A stretch of 64,000 bases of DNA, from NCBI RefSeq assembly GCF_047948215.1, contig NC_134465.1, positions 39,284,153-39,348,152 on the forward strand, in the 5' to 3' direction. Numbering within the stretch: position 1 is the stretch's first letter; each line of letters begins with the position of its first letter. The position numbers and the translations under genes were made by a program. The notes beneath the pieces are model-generated. The model worked only from the letters and a program-made list of their open reading frames with translations. It made no database searches and was not told where the DNA came from. This document shows positions 16,101 through 31,100 of the stretch, piece after piece. The stretch is from Lycorma delicatula. Its lineage: Eukaryota > Arthropoda > Insecta > Hemiptera > Fulgoridae.

Positions 16101-19100
16101 TTTATTAAAAATAAAATTAAAAAAATTTCTTTTATACAAAAAAAACTTTTTTAATACAATTATAGAAAAATTAAAATATTAAAAACCCCTTAATTTTCTA
16201 CAACTCTAAATGAGGCATATTAGATCTGGGGGTTAAAATAAAAGAAAACATTTTCCCATGCTGAGACAAAGTGGAAGTCATGTAGATTAATGTATGAAAC
16301 TCTTTATAAAAATAAAAATATCTTGTTGCTAATCTTTTTTAATAAATTATTGTAAAAAATGCGATTTTTTTCAATAATTGGTTAATAAAATAAATAGCAA
16401 GAAGATATTTTTATAAAGAGTTTCATACGTTAATCTACAGCATTTAGGGACTCTTTCAGATTGGTCTCATGTTTAGGAAATTTTTTCTTCTATTTATTTC
16501 GACCCTCTGCAACTAACATGCCTCATCTAATTCAACAAGTACATCAAAAGTGATTAAATCATTTTCATTAATGCATTCTGAATTACGTATTTTGTGATGT
16601 TTTTTGATCAAGCTTTTACCACAGCTTTGTTCATTCTCCACTGTGAAGCATCACATCTTAATTGTTCCTACATGATGTATAGCGTATTATTATATATTAA
16701 AGCCGGTTGGGGCTCTGCCCTACCCTTGTAGCCCAGGTTGGCGCAGGTGAGCCCTGAGGCTGACCCAAGGGCTGCCAGGGCCACAGAGCTCACTTTGCTC
16801 GCCATTCCCTTTTAGCCAGGGGGCTCTCCTCTGGAGGCCTGCAGAGCTTGCTGTTCCTGTCTAGCCAGGATTCCTGTAGTGTTTGTTGCCCGCATGGTTA
16901 TGAGAATAATACTGATAAATAATAATTAGAAATATTCAGGCTTTATAGAAACTTAAAAAAAGAAACTAAATTACAAAAGACAGAATAATAGTAGCTATGG
17001 TAACTAAAGTACGTACACCTTTGATAAGAAAAACTTCACAAATTATTTTTCTTTCCATGGTGACACACATTAATTTAATTATTAATTTTTCTCTTCTTTA
17101 ATGACTATATCTAATTGACGATTTTACTCACACAGAGTCTAGGGCCTTGGTCTATGGCTTAAAACCTTCCTTGGGAAAACACAAATGTATCCTGAAAATG
17201 TGAAAGCAATCGGTTGTTGGTTGGTTCTAGCGCGATGCAAGAAGATACAAACAAACAAATTTTCAGCTTTATATAGAAGATAGAATAAAATATCTTATTT
17301 ACTGCATGATTTTGCAAAGTTTGTTTATTACCATAGTAACAAAATTAATTTTATTTTACTCATAATAATAATAAAATTCAGTGAATTGCTATTATTGGTT
17401 ATTCCATTCACTTACATTATATATTACTTATATTCATACATTAATAATTTCATCTTCCTCATAAAAATAAATTTGAAATAAATAAATCCCAATATCAGTA
17501 TGCAATGTCAGTGTAGGTTATGCTTTAAAGGTTAATGTTGTGATAACATTACTAAAATTACAGTTCACAAATAACACACAATAATCACTACATGTGCAGA
17601 AATTAATAAATAAACTATTCCATTGTAATAGTTATGTTTTCAATTTTTCAAATTTAAAACATATTTGTACTGTTTTCCATTTAAATAAAAGTACAGTGCC
17701 TATACATAGAAATATGGAAATTCTGATTATAATTGATGCCTGATCTAATCAAAACGATGTTTTCATCCTGGATGAGAAAGTCTCTGATTTGACATTTTGT
17801 AAAAACATGTAATATCTAAGGAAGTAGCATCCTAGAAACTACAAATTATAAAGTGAGGTTAGAAATGAAGGCAGAAAAATTGGTTCCAATATATAACCAA
17901 AATCAAACTACAATGAGCAGGGAGGCAATTTTCAATTCATCATGTCGGCATTCATTAACAGCTACTGATTATAGATGTCTACGCTACTCCATTTAATAAG
18001 AAAACTAATTAAAAAAAAAAAAAAAAAAAAATGAAAAATAACAACTAAGAATGCAGGAAGACAAATAAGGAGAGAGGGAAAAATTCTTAATCTGTAAACT
18101 CTGAGTCTACCTCAAACATAAAGAATAGATGCTTCTGTGAAGTACTTATAGAGCTGGCTCCTAATCTTCAACTCGTCTAGGTTGGGAGGTCCTACTGTTA
18201 AAAAAACTTGACAAGATCAACAATATGTTATCCCACAATCAGCAATATCAAGCTCCCGTATTCCACAATCAGGAAATGCTGATATAGAGACCATTAACAG
18301 CCAAGATAAGAAGCATAGAGTGAATTTATTTCATTTAGAATCATTTTTAACTACAAGATAATAAGAATAGATCTGATGAAAGGAGAAAATAGAAGTCGAG
18401 AGTATCACCTATGATAAAAATTTAACTGCATTTGTGTAATTTATAAAAACATGTTTATACACAATCCAGCTAAATTTAGGAAAAAACTTAATGATATTTT
18501 TAACATACAGGATTACTTTTGGGAGCAGGAGATCTGGTGGCACAAACAGGCTTAGAAAAGAAAGATTTCAAATCTATTGACTGGAGAAGAACACTCGCTT
18601 ATTCAAGCGTAGGATTCTTTGTCTTGGTAAGAATAAAATAGATTATATTAAGGTCATTCAATAATTAGAGACACTCGACTGTAGAAAAATTATTTATTCA
18701 ACAATGAAACTAATGCTAGTATCTCTGGATACATTTAGCCGCTTAGCTGTAATCTCGTCATTCTTATTCCGATAGTAAACAATTGTTCATCTGTGTCTAA
18801 ACCATTCTTGACCTGCTCATTGTTTTTCAGAAAAATCTGTTGGTACGAAATTGAGACAATAAGGTGAATGTGGCAACACCTACTAAAACTCACTTTTGAA
18901 TAGCTTCACTGTATCTTCTGAGCAGTATGGGGGACAGGTATTACCATGCAGAATTACATCTTTTGAGAGAGAACAGATCAGGTTTCATTTTCTTTTGTAG
19001 CACTTTGCAATAGTACTTGCTGAATATTGCTCTTCTTCTAAACAATCTCAATAAATTGGACCTTTATGGTCCCACATGATGGACCGACTCAGATGTTTAC

Positions 19101-22100
19101 ATTCACAACAAATGTTAATTCGGGAATCTTTGTGGTAAATAATCTGTCACAGAACCAATATTTAAAAAGTTATTTAGTAATTCAGTTATCAAGGATAACA
19201 GAATGGATAGTGCCGATAATCTAACTACAAATTTCAACAATTTCCCAAATTTTTATGCATCTGTCCTTCTGAATAAGATCATTAATGTGATTTTGCAAAG
19301 CGTCATTCAAAACTTTCACCAGTCTTCTGCTATGATGAATATTAGTGACACTAGTTCTTCCCGATTTAAACTGTTTGAATTGTTTATAAAAATTTATACG
19401 ATTAATACACTTTTCAATATACTGTTTTAACACCTACAAATAAATTTTGCTCTGTTTTACATTCAGAAAATAACAATCTAATCGCACTCTCACTGTTCTT
19501 CTGCAGCACATGTTTCAAGTGGAGTCAACATTTTGAAATAAATAAAAGAGGTTATAATAATGGATATCTTTTTCAAACAACTGATATTTTCTATGCAAGG
19601 ACTGCTGACTTCAGTCAGAAGAAAGAAGATAGGAAAATGGGTTCCACATGAATTGAATGAAAGACAGCAAGAAAACCGAAAAACCACTTGCAAAATGATG
19701 CTTGCCAGGTACAAAAGAAAGTCATTTTTTCATTGAATTGTGACGGGTGATAAAAAGTGGCTATATTTTGAAATCCTCCAGGCAACTCCAGGCAAACAAT
19801 CGACATGGAAAGAAGACAATGCTCTGTGTTTGGGAGGATCAGAAGGGTCTGATCTATTATCAGCTGCTAAAACATGGTGAAACTGTTAATACTGAACGCT
19901 ACCGACAACAAATGATTGATCTGAATCAAGCATTGCATGAAAAATGACCAGAATATCAAAAAAGTCATAACAAAGTGATTTTTGTCATGATAATGCACCA
20001 TCACACACAGCAAAATCAGTTAAGGAAATGATCAGTTGGGAAATACTTTTGCATGCAGCTTACTCACCAGACTTGGTTCCGTCCAACTACTATTTATTTA
20101 CATCAATGGGACATGCACTTGCTGAGCAGCTCTTCAGTTCTTATGAAAATGGCTCAATGACTGGTTTGCCTCAAAAGTGCAACAGTTTTTTTGGCGTGGC
20201 ATTCATAAATTGTCAGAGAGGTGGGAAAAATGTATAGCTAGTGACAGACAATATTTCAAATAAAATATTTTTTATCATTTTCATACAATAAATGTAAAAA
20301 ACATGTATACAAAACTGGCATATATATATACATGTACATTTTTCCTTTTTTATTTTATATATATATAGTTTTAAGAAATATTTTATTATATATTCATTTT
20401 ATATAATTTTTTCACTATTATTATAATACTATTAAATGATATAAAATTCCAATGATAAAAATGAAGGCTATTAATATAAGGCAGTACAAAAAAAAAATAT
20501 CAGGTTTTTAAAGCTATTTACTATCTCTTAACTTTGACTTACAATAATGAATCACACATAAAATGAATGAGTAACTCACGGTACACATCAAACCAACAGG
20601 AGAGATAATTTTGTACTTTAACTAACATGTCTGGAGTAATGGAAGCAACAACTCTGCTTCTTCCTATACCTCAAAATGGGTAAGCTGTACGTAGTGGAAG
20701 CGAATGCACAAATCTTTTATAAAACCCCAAAGGAAAAAATTACATGGAATCAGATCAGGTAACCTTAAAGGCCACTACAAACAGGCTCTGTCATTGTCAT
20801 AGAGTACATTCCAAACTGATCCAGTAGTAGGGGGAAACATCATTTCACTATGCTTATAAAGTTATGCCGGTGAGGAGACACACTATCTTGATGTCAAATG
20901 AAGATTTCTGTTCTGAATTGGAATTGAGGAAAGAACGGTGTATGCACTGTATCTGAATAAGTGACTTCTGTTATGCTTGCTTCACAAAATGCTCCATACA
21001 TTTGCTGTTGGGATATCACATAAAAAACATTTAATTTTGAGGAGTCCCTTTCAGATTGTTAAGAGCTCATGGGAATTTTCTGATCCCCAGATATGTTAGT
21101 TTACACTAAAATGAAATGTGTGACTTGTCTTTAAAATGATACAATCAAGAAAGCCATCATCATACAGTAACATTTCAATCATGAATTTGGCATGAACAGC
21201 ATACTCAGTAGGGTTCAAAGCCTGTAACAGCTGTAAACAATACTGAAAAATACGTAAGCGTTTCCTTAAAACATTCTAAACTGACATCATCAGCATTGCA
21301 GTTGTCCTTCGTAACAGATCTTTTACAACTTAGCAGGAAAGACTCTCTGAAATGTTCAACAGCTTCTTCATACATGCATGGTTGTCCTGTACTCTTTCCT
21401 TTACACAGACATCCAGTAATTTCAAACCTTTCATCTAGTTATTATGTCATTGATGAATGTTACCATCACTCAGAGGATCATAATTAAACTTTCTATTAAA
21501 TTCACATTGAATGTAACTACAGATTCACATGTAGCAAGCAGCAAAACACAAAAGGCTTTCTATTCCGTCATTGCTAGTGGCGTTGTCAAGCATAACAATA
21601 GAGATTCAATCTAAAGCAAGCATAAAATATGCGCTTTACACATGTTTACGGCCTCGCACCACAACTAAAACTGTCTTTTTGCTCTTTGATTTTAGCCTTA
21701 AATCAACATTGTACAAGTCATCAAAGAGATAACCAATTAAAACCTCGATATTCTTTTTTGAACACCCGATACAGTATGCAACAACTGAAATCAATTACAA
21801 TGACAGCACTTTTTTTACATCAATCAACGGATATTCACTGATTTTGATTTTGGTAATGTACAGCAACAATAATAACAGCTTTGAAAAATCACAATTCTAT
21901 TTCCACTTAACATCAACCAATTATCAGGATGTTTCCCTGAAACATTCCAGATGTTGGATAACCATTAATGATTGAATCGGTAAAGCAGTATGTGGTGTAA
22001 GTACTTTTAAAAAAATTGAATATCTGAACAATAATAAATTAATAGCTGATGGTCGGTCTTATAAATAAAATATTAGATAGACAATTATTTTGTGGGGGTG

Positions 22101-25100
22101 CCTTATCATGTTCTAATTTACAAAGAACTTTTAAAATTCAGAGAGGGTAGAAAACAATGATGCACATTCACACAACCAAGTTTAAGTAACATGAGAAGTA
22201 AATCTACACCTTGGAAATCTATATCCGCATTATCCAGGGAATCTATAATTTAGTTTTTCATATCTTCTTGGTAGTATTAAGACCCGTAGGGAATATCAAA
22301 GGACTTGATATTATTGATGTTATGTAGTGAGCCTTTATGGTAGTTAAACACTTATTCATATTAAAAAGGATGGGATATTGTCTGACTGTTTAGTCAACTA
22401 TTCTATACTGTGACATCATATCAAAAAACAATACCTTATTAAAAGAGCACTGATTATTTATGATACTTATAACACGTAAGAAAAATGTTATTTTCTAAAA
22501 CATATTTTTGATGATTTTAATATTTTTATTAATGTCTTTTGGTTATTTTATTCCAAAAGAATAAAATATTTAAATCATATTTGCATCATATTTCAAAAAT
22601 TTTGCGCTTACATAAATTTATTTTAATAGTTATAAATACATTTTACCTTGTACTACAAAATCATTCAAAAAAATAAAAAACACACAATTAAATTTTGTTG
22701 CAAGTATATATATATATATATATATATACACCTACATATAATATATAAATATATATACACTGTACAGCACAAAATCCATTTTATATGCAATATTAAACTT
22801 GTAATATTAAAAGTATACAAAAAAAATCTGCGAGTCTGTGAAAAAAATGTTAATTTTCTTTGTTGAATTACTTTAGGCACCTATCATATCAAGATGGTTC
22901 ATAATATTGGAACGAATGTATGGTAAAAACGGTCTACAAACAACAGTGAAGAAAGTTGTAACAGATCAACTAATCTTCTCACCAGCAATGCTACCGATAT
23001 TCATTACACTAGTATGTTTAGGCCAAGGATATACTTTCCAACAAGCGAAACAAGATTTAAATGACAACTATATCAAGATACTAATTAACAGCTATAAGGT
23101 TAATGAAAAAATTACATTTTATACTCTCACTAGCCTGTTAAAAATTCCAAGGATAGATGAGGTTTTTCTTTCTCTATCGGTTCTGGGTAATTCTTTCATT
23201 CCTGAAAGAAAAGCAATTCTTGTTGTAGCATATATTTAAGCCAGCAGAAACAGAATCATTATGCTGCATCCATCATGAGTAAAAATACCCTGCAATATAA
23301 GAATGATGCAAGTCAGACACCCACAGCTCAGAAAGGTTTTTGAACCTTCTCCATTTTAAGTCTTGCTGGTTATAAGTTGAACCCTGACAAGTCTATGCAA
23401 AGAATGTTGGAACTTCTTAAATCAGCATATCCTCATTGCGAACAGGCGGGGGAGGGGTGTTTGTGGATAATTTTATGCTCCTGTTTACTGTTATGATCAA
23501 TTACACATTGATAGCTGGTCTTCAGTGGTCACAGATTGACAGTTCCCGAATTAATAATAGATTATTTTGTTACTCCGCAACTAGAGGTCACTGCTAAGAT
23601 AGCTGTTCAAACCCAGTTAAAAGAAATTACACTTTGATTGAATCAGCAAGACTGTTTACAATAATTTATTGGTGTTAGTCCAATCAATTAAAATTTTATG
23701 GGTGATGCTGCTTTCTATACATAGTAAAATTTTAATTATATAAGCCTATATATTTAAATTTTTTAATTTTATGGTAATTATGTCTTCATTTTTTCATAAT
23801 GACATTTTATAAAAATAACAAAGATCGGCTTTAAATCCGAAAGGATGCTTTAAAGAGGAAGGTATCACCTTATGTTATCTACCATAAGTTTAGCCTATGA
23901 AATGTTACCAGCACAGGAAAACCCTTAGTGCCAACAACTTGCACATCAAACTAAGCATATCTCTTCATAAATACCAATGTAATTGTTAAATTAATAAACA
24001 ATGTATTACATAAATTCAATATAAATAGAGGAAATACTATATATAATCTAGAGAAAGTTGTAGAGTTATCACACTCTCCTGTTATTTTATATTTTTATAA
24101 ATTGACACATGGCCTTTGCAAAAGGAAACCATCATGATTTCAATAATTTGTACCTGCATAAATAAATAAAAAATGATTGAATGGCTAAAATTTTCAAACG
24201 CTTTAAAAAATCTTAGAAAGTTCTTTTCAGATATTTTAATAAGTTTTAATATGCACCCTGACTGCTACTCTGCATATGTTAAAATGCTATCAATCACCTG
24301 GTGTATGTACACATAACAGTTTTAGTGACATCGGTAATCTTTTGCTGTTAAAACATTATTGAGGTGTCACAACTCTTTTTGCTTTATACAGTATTCTTAA
24401 TATCATACGAAGAAAAAAGTTAATTTGGGTTCAGGGAATTTACAGACTAAGGGCTACGTCTGAGTCTACCGATCCAATTTTTTAGGAACCGTATGTTCAA
24501 AGCTGATGCATCATATCACATGAAAATAATACAGGTGCCTTTTCTTTTAAGAAAACTACAAGCCGGTTACAGCAGTATTCCTATAATTTAATTTGTCTGA
24601 GGAGGCTGCACGACTAACATTTAGAATAATGTTGATTTAGACTACAAAATAAACCATAAACAAATATAATTCTCTGTATAACATGTTGGCAGCAGTACTT
24701 TTTTTAACAACATAATTTTTGTAGGTTACAAACCCCCTTTGTCCGGTATTTAAGTTTTCACTGGTGCATTACAGGGCATCCATATCTTGTAAATTTCGTC
24801 TCATCTAACAGTATCTGTCGGTCATCGATAGAATTATTTGTGTAACTTAGCGGTGATATGAGCTGTACAAATGTCTATCTCGTTTAAGCTCAAACTGTCT
24901 GATCCTATAAAACTGGTATTGCACCTAAGTGACTATAAATGTTAACCTTTTTTACAGACTACCTAGGACCTTTACTGTACAGAAGCGAAATCGAGAACAG
25001 GATGCCTTATTGTAAATGCTTGTACAGGACACATATATCCAGTACTGCAGCCAACATGATAAAAAAGTAATGATAATGAAATAACATATGATTATAATAC

Positions 25101-28100
25101 TGCTTGCATTATTTTCAGGTATGGCCGTTAGTTCAACTGATTAATTTTTATTTTGTACCGATTAACTACAGAATAATTTTTCTACAGTCTATTGCATTGT
25201 TATGGAACACATATATTTCTTTCACAATAAAATGATGTGGACTAAGCAATAACTAATAACTACAGTTATTTTTCATTAAAGTATAAACAAACAAAAGATG
25301 ATAATACCATTCACAATGATAATCTGTAGTAGATTTTAAAAAAAAATATTTAAAAGTTGCTTTACTTTTTCAATAAATATAAATTTAATAAATATACTGG
25401 AACTTTTATTAATTTGAATACTGAAAATAAAATCTTAAGTTAGGTTCTAACTATTTTTTGTTAACCCATTCCATCTCATCAGCAACTATGTGCCATCGTT
25501 GCATTGCGGTGAATAGTTCTTTATGCACCTGATCATCACTTATCGCCTACAAAATGAAGGCTGTTCTAACAAAGAAAACACAACACTTACAAAAATTAAA
25601 AAAAAAAGTTTTCTTGTAATTCCAAACCCTTAATATAGTGCAATTTATCAACATTTGTAAAATATGATTGTCTTAGTTTTTAACTCATTATTTGAAGTGA
25701 ATCTTCATCCTGGAAGCCAGATCTTGTACCACAGGAAGCACTTCAAAGCACAAGTCAGAGTTTTAAAGTGACAACCTGAGATGTGTGTGCAGGTCTATTA
25801 TTGTGTTACTTTCGTTTTGATGAGATGGTGAACATTTAGGCCAAATAGCTTCCTTCAATCAGACGAGTAGTGAAGCATAATATGATCACAGGTGAGTATT
25901 ATGCTAAGCCTAGTATAATGAGTATTATCTCATAGATATTATAACTTTTTTTACTAGTAGAATACACAAGAAACTTTTTTATTTGCCACAAACATTTACA
26001 AAAACACTGCAAGTTGTGCAAATTTGAGATTTTTATCACCAGCCCCATCAGAGTTATTTGAAGCCAAAATTTGTATTTCTAAAAAAAATTAGTTTTCAAG
26101 AACTCAAAAAATGTGGGGGTAAATATATCACTATTTTTCATGTTCAACTTTATTGGTAATTTTCTCACAGAAAGAAGAAATAGGTAAATAAACCACTGGA
26201 CAATCTTTTATCTTGAGAAAATATGAATAAATTGCTTGTTTCATCCATCCAGGACTAATAGTTTTTTAGTTATGATTTTTTCCGTAAACTCTTACAATCA
26301 CAAAAAATAGATGTGTGCACCATAACAAAAATGGCCGCCACAGATAAACTGCTTAAAAAAAAATAGTTTTAAGGTCGTTAAACATGTAGGAAACAAGTAG
26401 GTAAGTTTCAAATTTTTTTTTGAACTGGTCAAGCAACCACAGCTTATATTTTTTTGGGACACTTTAAATGACCCAATAACTTTTATGAAGTAATAAACAC
26501 GGTTAGATTATTTTTCTTAATATACTTATATTTTTCAACAAATTTTTTATTTAATTTTTATACCAATGAGTAAAAAGCAAACTGTTGAAGAAGAAGCAAA
26601 ACATTATCTTTTATGCAAAATGATTTTTCAGGTATTTAGAGTATAAGTAGTTGGGAAAAAACTTATTCATAAAAAATAAACCTTGGTTTATTTGCTAAAT
26701 TTAGATGATTCCATACTTCCATAAATATCTTTTACACACAGCACTAAATATGTAATTACAGTGTATGATTTCTTTTTTTGTTAGGTGAAAAACCTTGGGT
26801 GGTTATAATTACCTGTAACATAAATATAAATGTTAGACTCCAATTTTTTTTTTTTTGTCCAGTCATTTGACTGGTTTGATGCAGCTCTCCAAGATTCCCT
26901 ATCTAGTGCTAGTCGTTTCATTTCGGTATACCCCCTACATCCTACATCCCTAACAATTTGTTTTACATATTCCAGATGTTGCCTGCCTACATAATTGTTT
27001 CCTTTACCTGTCGCTCCAATATTAAAGCGACTATTCCAGGATGCCTTAGTATGTGGCCTGTAAGTCTCTCTTCTATTAGCTATATTTTTCCAAATGCTTC
27101 TTTCTTCATCTATTTGCCGCAACACCTCTTCATTTGTCACTTTATCCACCCATCTGATTTTTAACATTCTTCTGTAGCACCACATTTCAAAAGCTTCTAA
27201 TCTTTTCTTCTCAGATACTCCAATCGTACAAGTTTCACTTCCATATAAAGCGACACTCCAAACATATACTTACAAAAATCTTTTCCTGGCATTCAAATTA
27301 ATTTTTGATGTAAACAAATTATATTTCTTACTGAAGGCTTGTTTCGCTTGTGCTATTCGGCATTTTATATCGGTCCTGCTTTGTCCATCTTTAGTAATTC
27401 TACTTCCCAAATAACAAAATTCTTCTACCTCCATAATCTTTTCTCCTCCTATTTTCACATTCAGTGGTCCATCTTTGATATTTCTACTACATTTCATTAC
27501 TTTTGTTTTGCTCTTGTTTATTTTCATGCGATAGTTCTTGCGTAGGACTTCATATATGCCGTTCATTGTTTCTTCTAAATCCTTTTTACTCTCGGCTAGA
27601 ATTACTATATCATCAGCAAATCGTAGCATCTTTATCTTTTCACCTTGTACTGTTACTCCGAATCTAAATTGTTCTTTAACATCATTAACTGCTAGTTCCA
27701 TGTAAAGATTAAAAAGTAACGGAGATAGGGAACATCCTTCTCGGACTCCCTTTCTTATTACGGCTTCTTTCTTATGTTCTTCAATTATTACTGTTGCTGT
27801 TTGGTTCCTGTACATGCTAGCACAATTGTTCTTCTATCTCTGTATTTGAACCCTAATTTTTTTAAAATGCTGAACATTTTATTCCAGTCTACGTTATCGA
27901 ATGCCTTTTCTAGGTCTATAAACACCAAGTATGTTGGTTTGTTTTTCTTTAATCTTCCTTCTACTATTAATCTGAGGCCTAAAATTGCTTCCCCTATCCC
28001 TATACTTTTCCTGAAACCAAATTGGTCTTCTCCTAACACTTCTTTCACTCTCCTCTCAATTCTTCTGTATAGAATTCTAGTTAAGATTCTAATATAGAAT

Positions 28101-31100
28101 CTTAATTAGAATACCATTTAAAACGGATTCCTAATGATGTGCCGGGTGGAACTAAAGGTACTGCTGCAAACTTTAAAAAAACCTGGAAATGAAGCTCCAG
28201 ATGCATTGAAAAGAGTGGGAGGATTGCGATTTTTTACTGTAATGTTTGGTCTATTATAGAATTCTAATATAGAATCTTATATTGAGACTCCAATATAGTC
28301 ACAAAATTAGGACTGTAAAGTGTTTATATTAAAGTATAGAGCACAGAATGATAGAACACACAGGGGACTGACTGTGAATTACAAAAAAATTTCTAACAAA
28401 AACAAAATGACAAAACCTGTGAATAATCAATAAGTAACAATATTGATGTAAATCTTGAGACTGCCATCAAGTACTGGCATTTGATGGAGAGTTAAATAAT
28501 TGAAACCTGTATATCCCTTAGAAGAAAGCAACCAATCATGATATGGACTGATATTAAGGGGACGGTACAAATGTCGAATGTGGGAGGAGGCTGGTTCTCA
28601 GGAAATAAAAGTAGCTGAGTCAAAGCTGTGCGACAGATTCGTAACCAGATGAATATTGCTATTATATGCATTATTTTCCTGACAAACCTCATCAAGTAGT
28701 GATGTTCTTTGATGTAAATTATTACTGAATACATGCAGCTTGATATTATAACAAAAAAAAGAACTTAAAATTTTTCTTTCAACTGGATACCGGCATCTTA
28801 CAGATAGATAGTAATATCATTCTCATACAATACAGAAAGGTGTTTCTACTTACAAGTATAAAATCTGATTAAAATTAATGAACGACCAAATTTGCATACA
28901 TGAATACATCTATGTATTCACTAAAATTTAAAAAGGTTTTATAAACTTTGTCAGAATAAAGTACCTAAAAATGTATTGACAGATAAAAATATAAAAGTCA
29001 ATTTTTTTTTATAACTAAGAGTTTAAGAAAAAAAAATGAAATAGAAATCTTACTTGAAACTTTGTATCAATACAATAACAATCCATTTAACTTTCCTACC
29101 CCAAACTTGACGGGTTGATATTTCGATAAACACTTCAGAATATTCAAGTACAGTCAACCATGTCTTAATTGAATCCCTCAGATCGGTAACTGAATTACAC
29201 CTATTGTGAGCACTTAATATTATTTTATCATTAAAAAGGACCCATAAATTTGATATACTATAAACCAGTTCCGACAGCACATTTGATTCGCTTACTTTTC
29301 CTGCAAAAAGAAAATAAATTCTGCATAAGTACGCAGCAAATACAAAAAAATAAAATAAAAAATCAGGTGTCTTATCTCATTCACTGAAATACAAAGATTT
29401 GCTGAAATTAAAATACACGATTGTCCATAACTCGTAAATGAAAAGAGGTAGTTGATTCATATAAATATGGCATAAAAGTACATTTTATTTGTTATAAAAA
29501 CTTACATTTATTTTTCCACATAATCACCATTTACGGGAAACCGGTTTTCTCATGCCACAAATGAGCAATACTGAGTCTTTCCTCAATCTATGACCTCAAC
29601 TTTCAGTTCATCCATCATCCATGGTGAAATGAATACCTTTAAAATACTTCCTCAATGCAGAAAGAAGTAAAAATTGCAGTCTACTGCATCTGTGAGTATT
29701 AAGGATGCGGATAGGTTCAAATTTCAATTTTAAAAGAGCCTCAGCGGTTGCACACTCTATGTGTTACCAAGCATTATCTTATCATGTTGCAGATTATTTG
29801 CTCCATGAATTGTCTAACACGATACGTCACACATCATGTTAGATGATCACAATTTTTCAGAAGCTGTTCACAACATTCCTTTTGTTGCTGTCGATTGCTT
29901 TTGTGAGTCTACATGGCACCCACCATGAAAGGTTTTATAGTAGTCCAGTTTGCAAATAATGTGTCCTACTCATTCTTTCGATATGCTTATGTAGGCAGCA
30001 ATGTATAGTTGTGTGGCCTGTTTGTCATTTTTAATTGATTCATCCACCTCCTTTTGGTACGTCTCATTGGTTAGAAAACTAGTCTACCGTTGCAATCTTC
30101 AACTTCCATTTCCCAGTTTATTGTACACAAAATTTTATTGACTACATACTCACAGTAACATCACCAGTTCAACAGTTTCATGACCATAAACAAGACTTAA
30201 GATGACAATGAATGTAAATAGCGTTTACTTATTCTGCTGCTAAAAATTCAATCATTACAAGATTTATTAGATATGTCAACATAGCAGGCTTATTAGACGC
30301 CCTAATATAAGCTAGTGTCAGAAAATGAAAGCATAAGGGTCAAATGGGTTCTGCTGTTTGTAGCAGAGGAATAAAATTAAAAATTGGCATTATCTGTCAT
30401 TTTGCGCGACATTTTATTTTCCTGTTATGTCCCAGTGTGTAATGCATTTCAGCCGCCAGTTGTAACTGATGTTTCATTTGACATCATTAAACTAAATTGG
30501 AATAGTCATCAGATATAATTTGTTAAAATTATGAAGACCAGTGTCATTATACCATAGTGTTTTGCAGTAGGGCAAAGTCATATCAACCGTCAAATTGATC
30601 CTAGGTTTTTTTTTTAGAATGGGCAAAATCTTTACTAATTTTCATTCAATATTTTGAAAACAGAAACCATAATGGTTTTCTTACACTCAAAATAAAAGAT
30701 TGCATGTAAAATAACTGACAAAGATTTCATTATTTCAGTTTTAAAATGAGAGTTAAAAATAATGATCCTACGTTATATCCTACACAGGTGAAATCTAAAT
30801 AATGCACATCTAATCGATTAACAGACCAAAAGATGAATAATTTATTTTATATTTTATTAGAATATTTTATTATTAAAAAAATAATACAAAATGATTAGTC
30901 GCAAAGATATATTTGTTGGGATAGATATATTGCTAGCAGCCTATAAAATTTAAATTAGTAATTAAATTTTACAAAATTATCACAATGGTAATTCACTCTG
31001 GCTAAAATGTTACCAAAAAATATTTATTACTTCATCCCGAAAGAGATGAAAAACCATTTTTTTCCAGCTAATGTATTAAATTATTGACTTTATTAATATC

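Noticed and set aside
22907..23239. Single-exon reading of the open frame beginning at an internal ATG of Mpv17 copy A exon 3
   Set aside because: The family similarity extends upstream of that ATG to the acceptor at 22876 and stops exactly at the donor after 23098.
26958..27545. Plus-strand open frames opposite the RTE element, also at 27339 and 52161
   Set aside because: They are antisense shadows that appear in both RTE copies at the same places.
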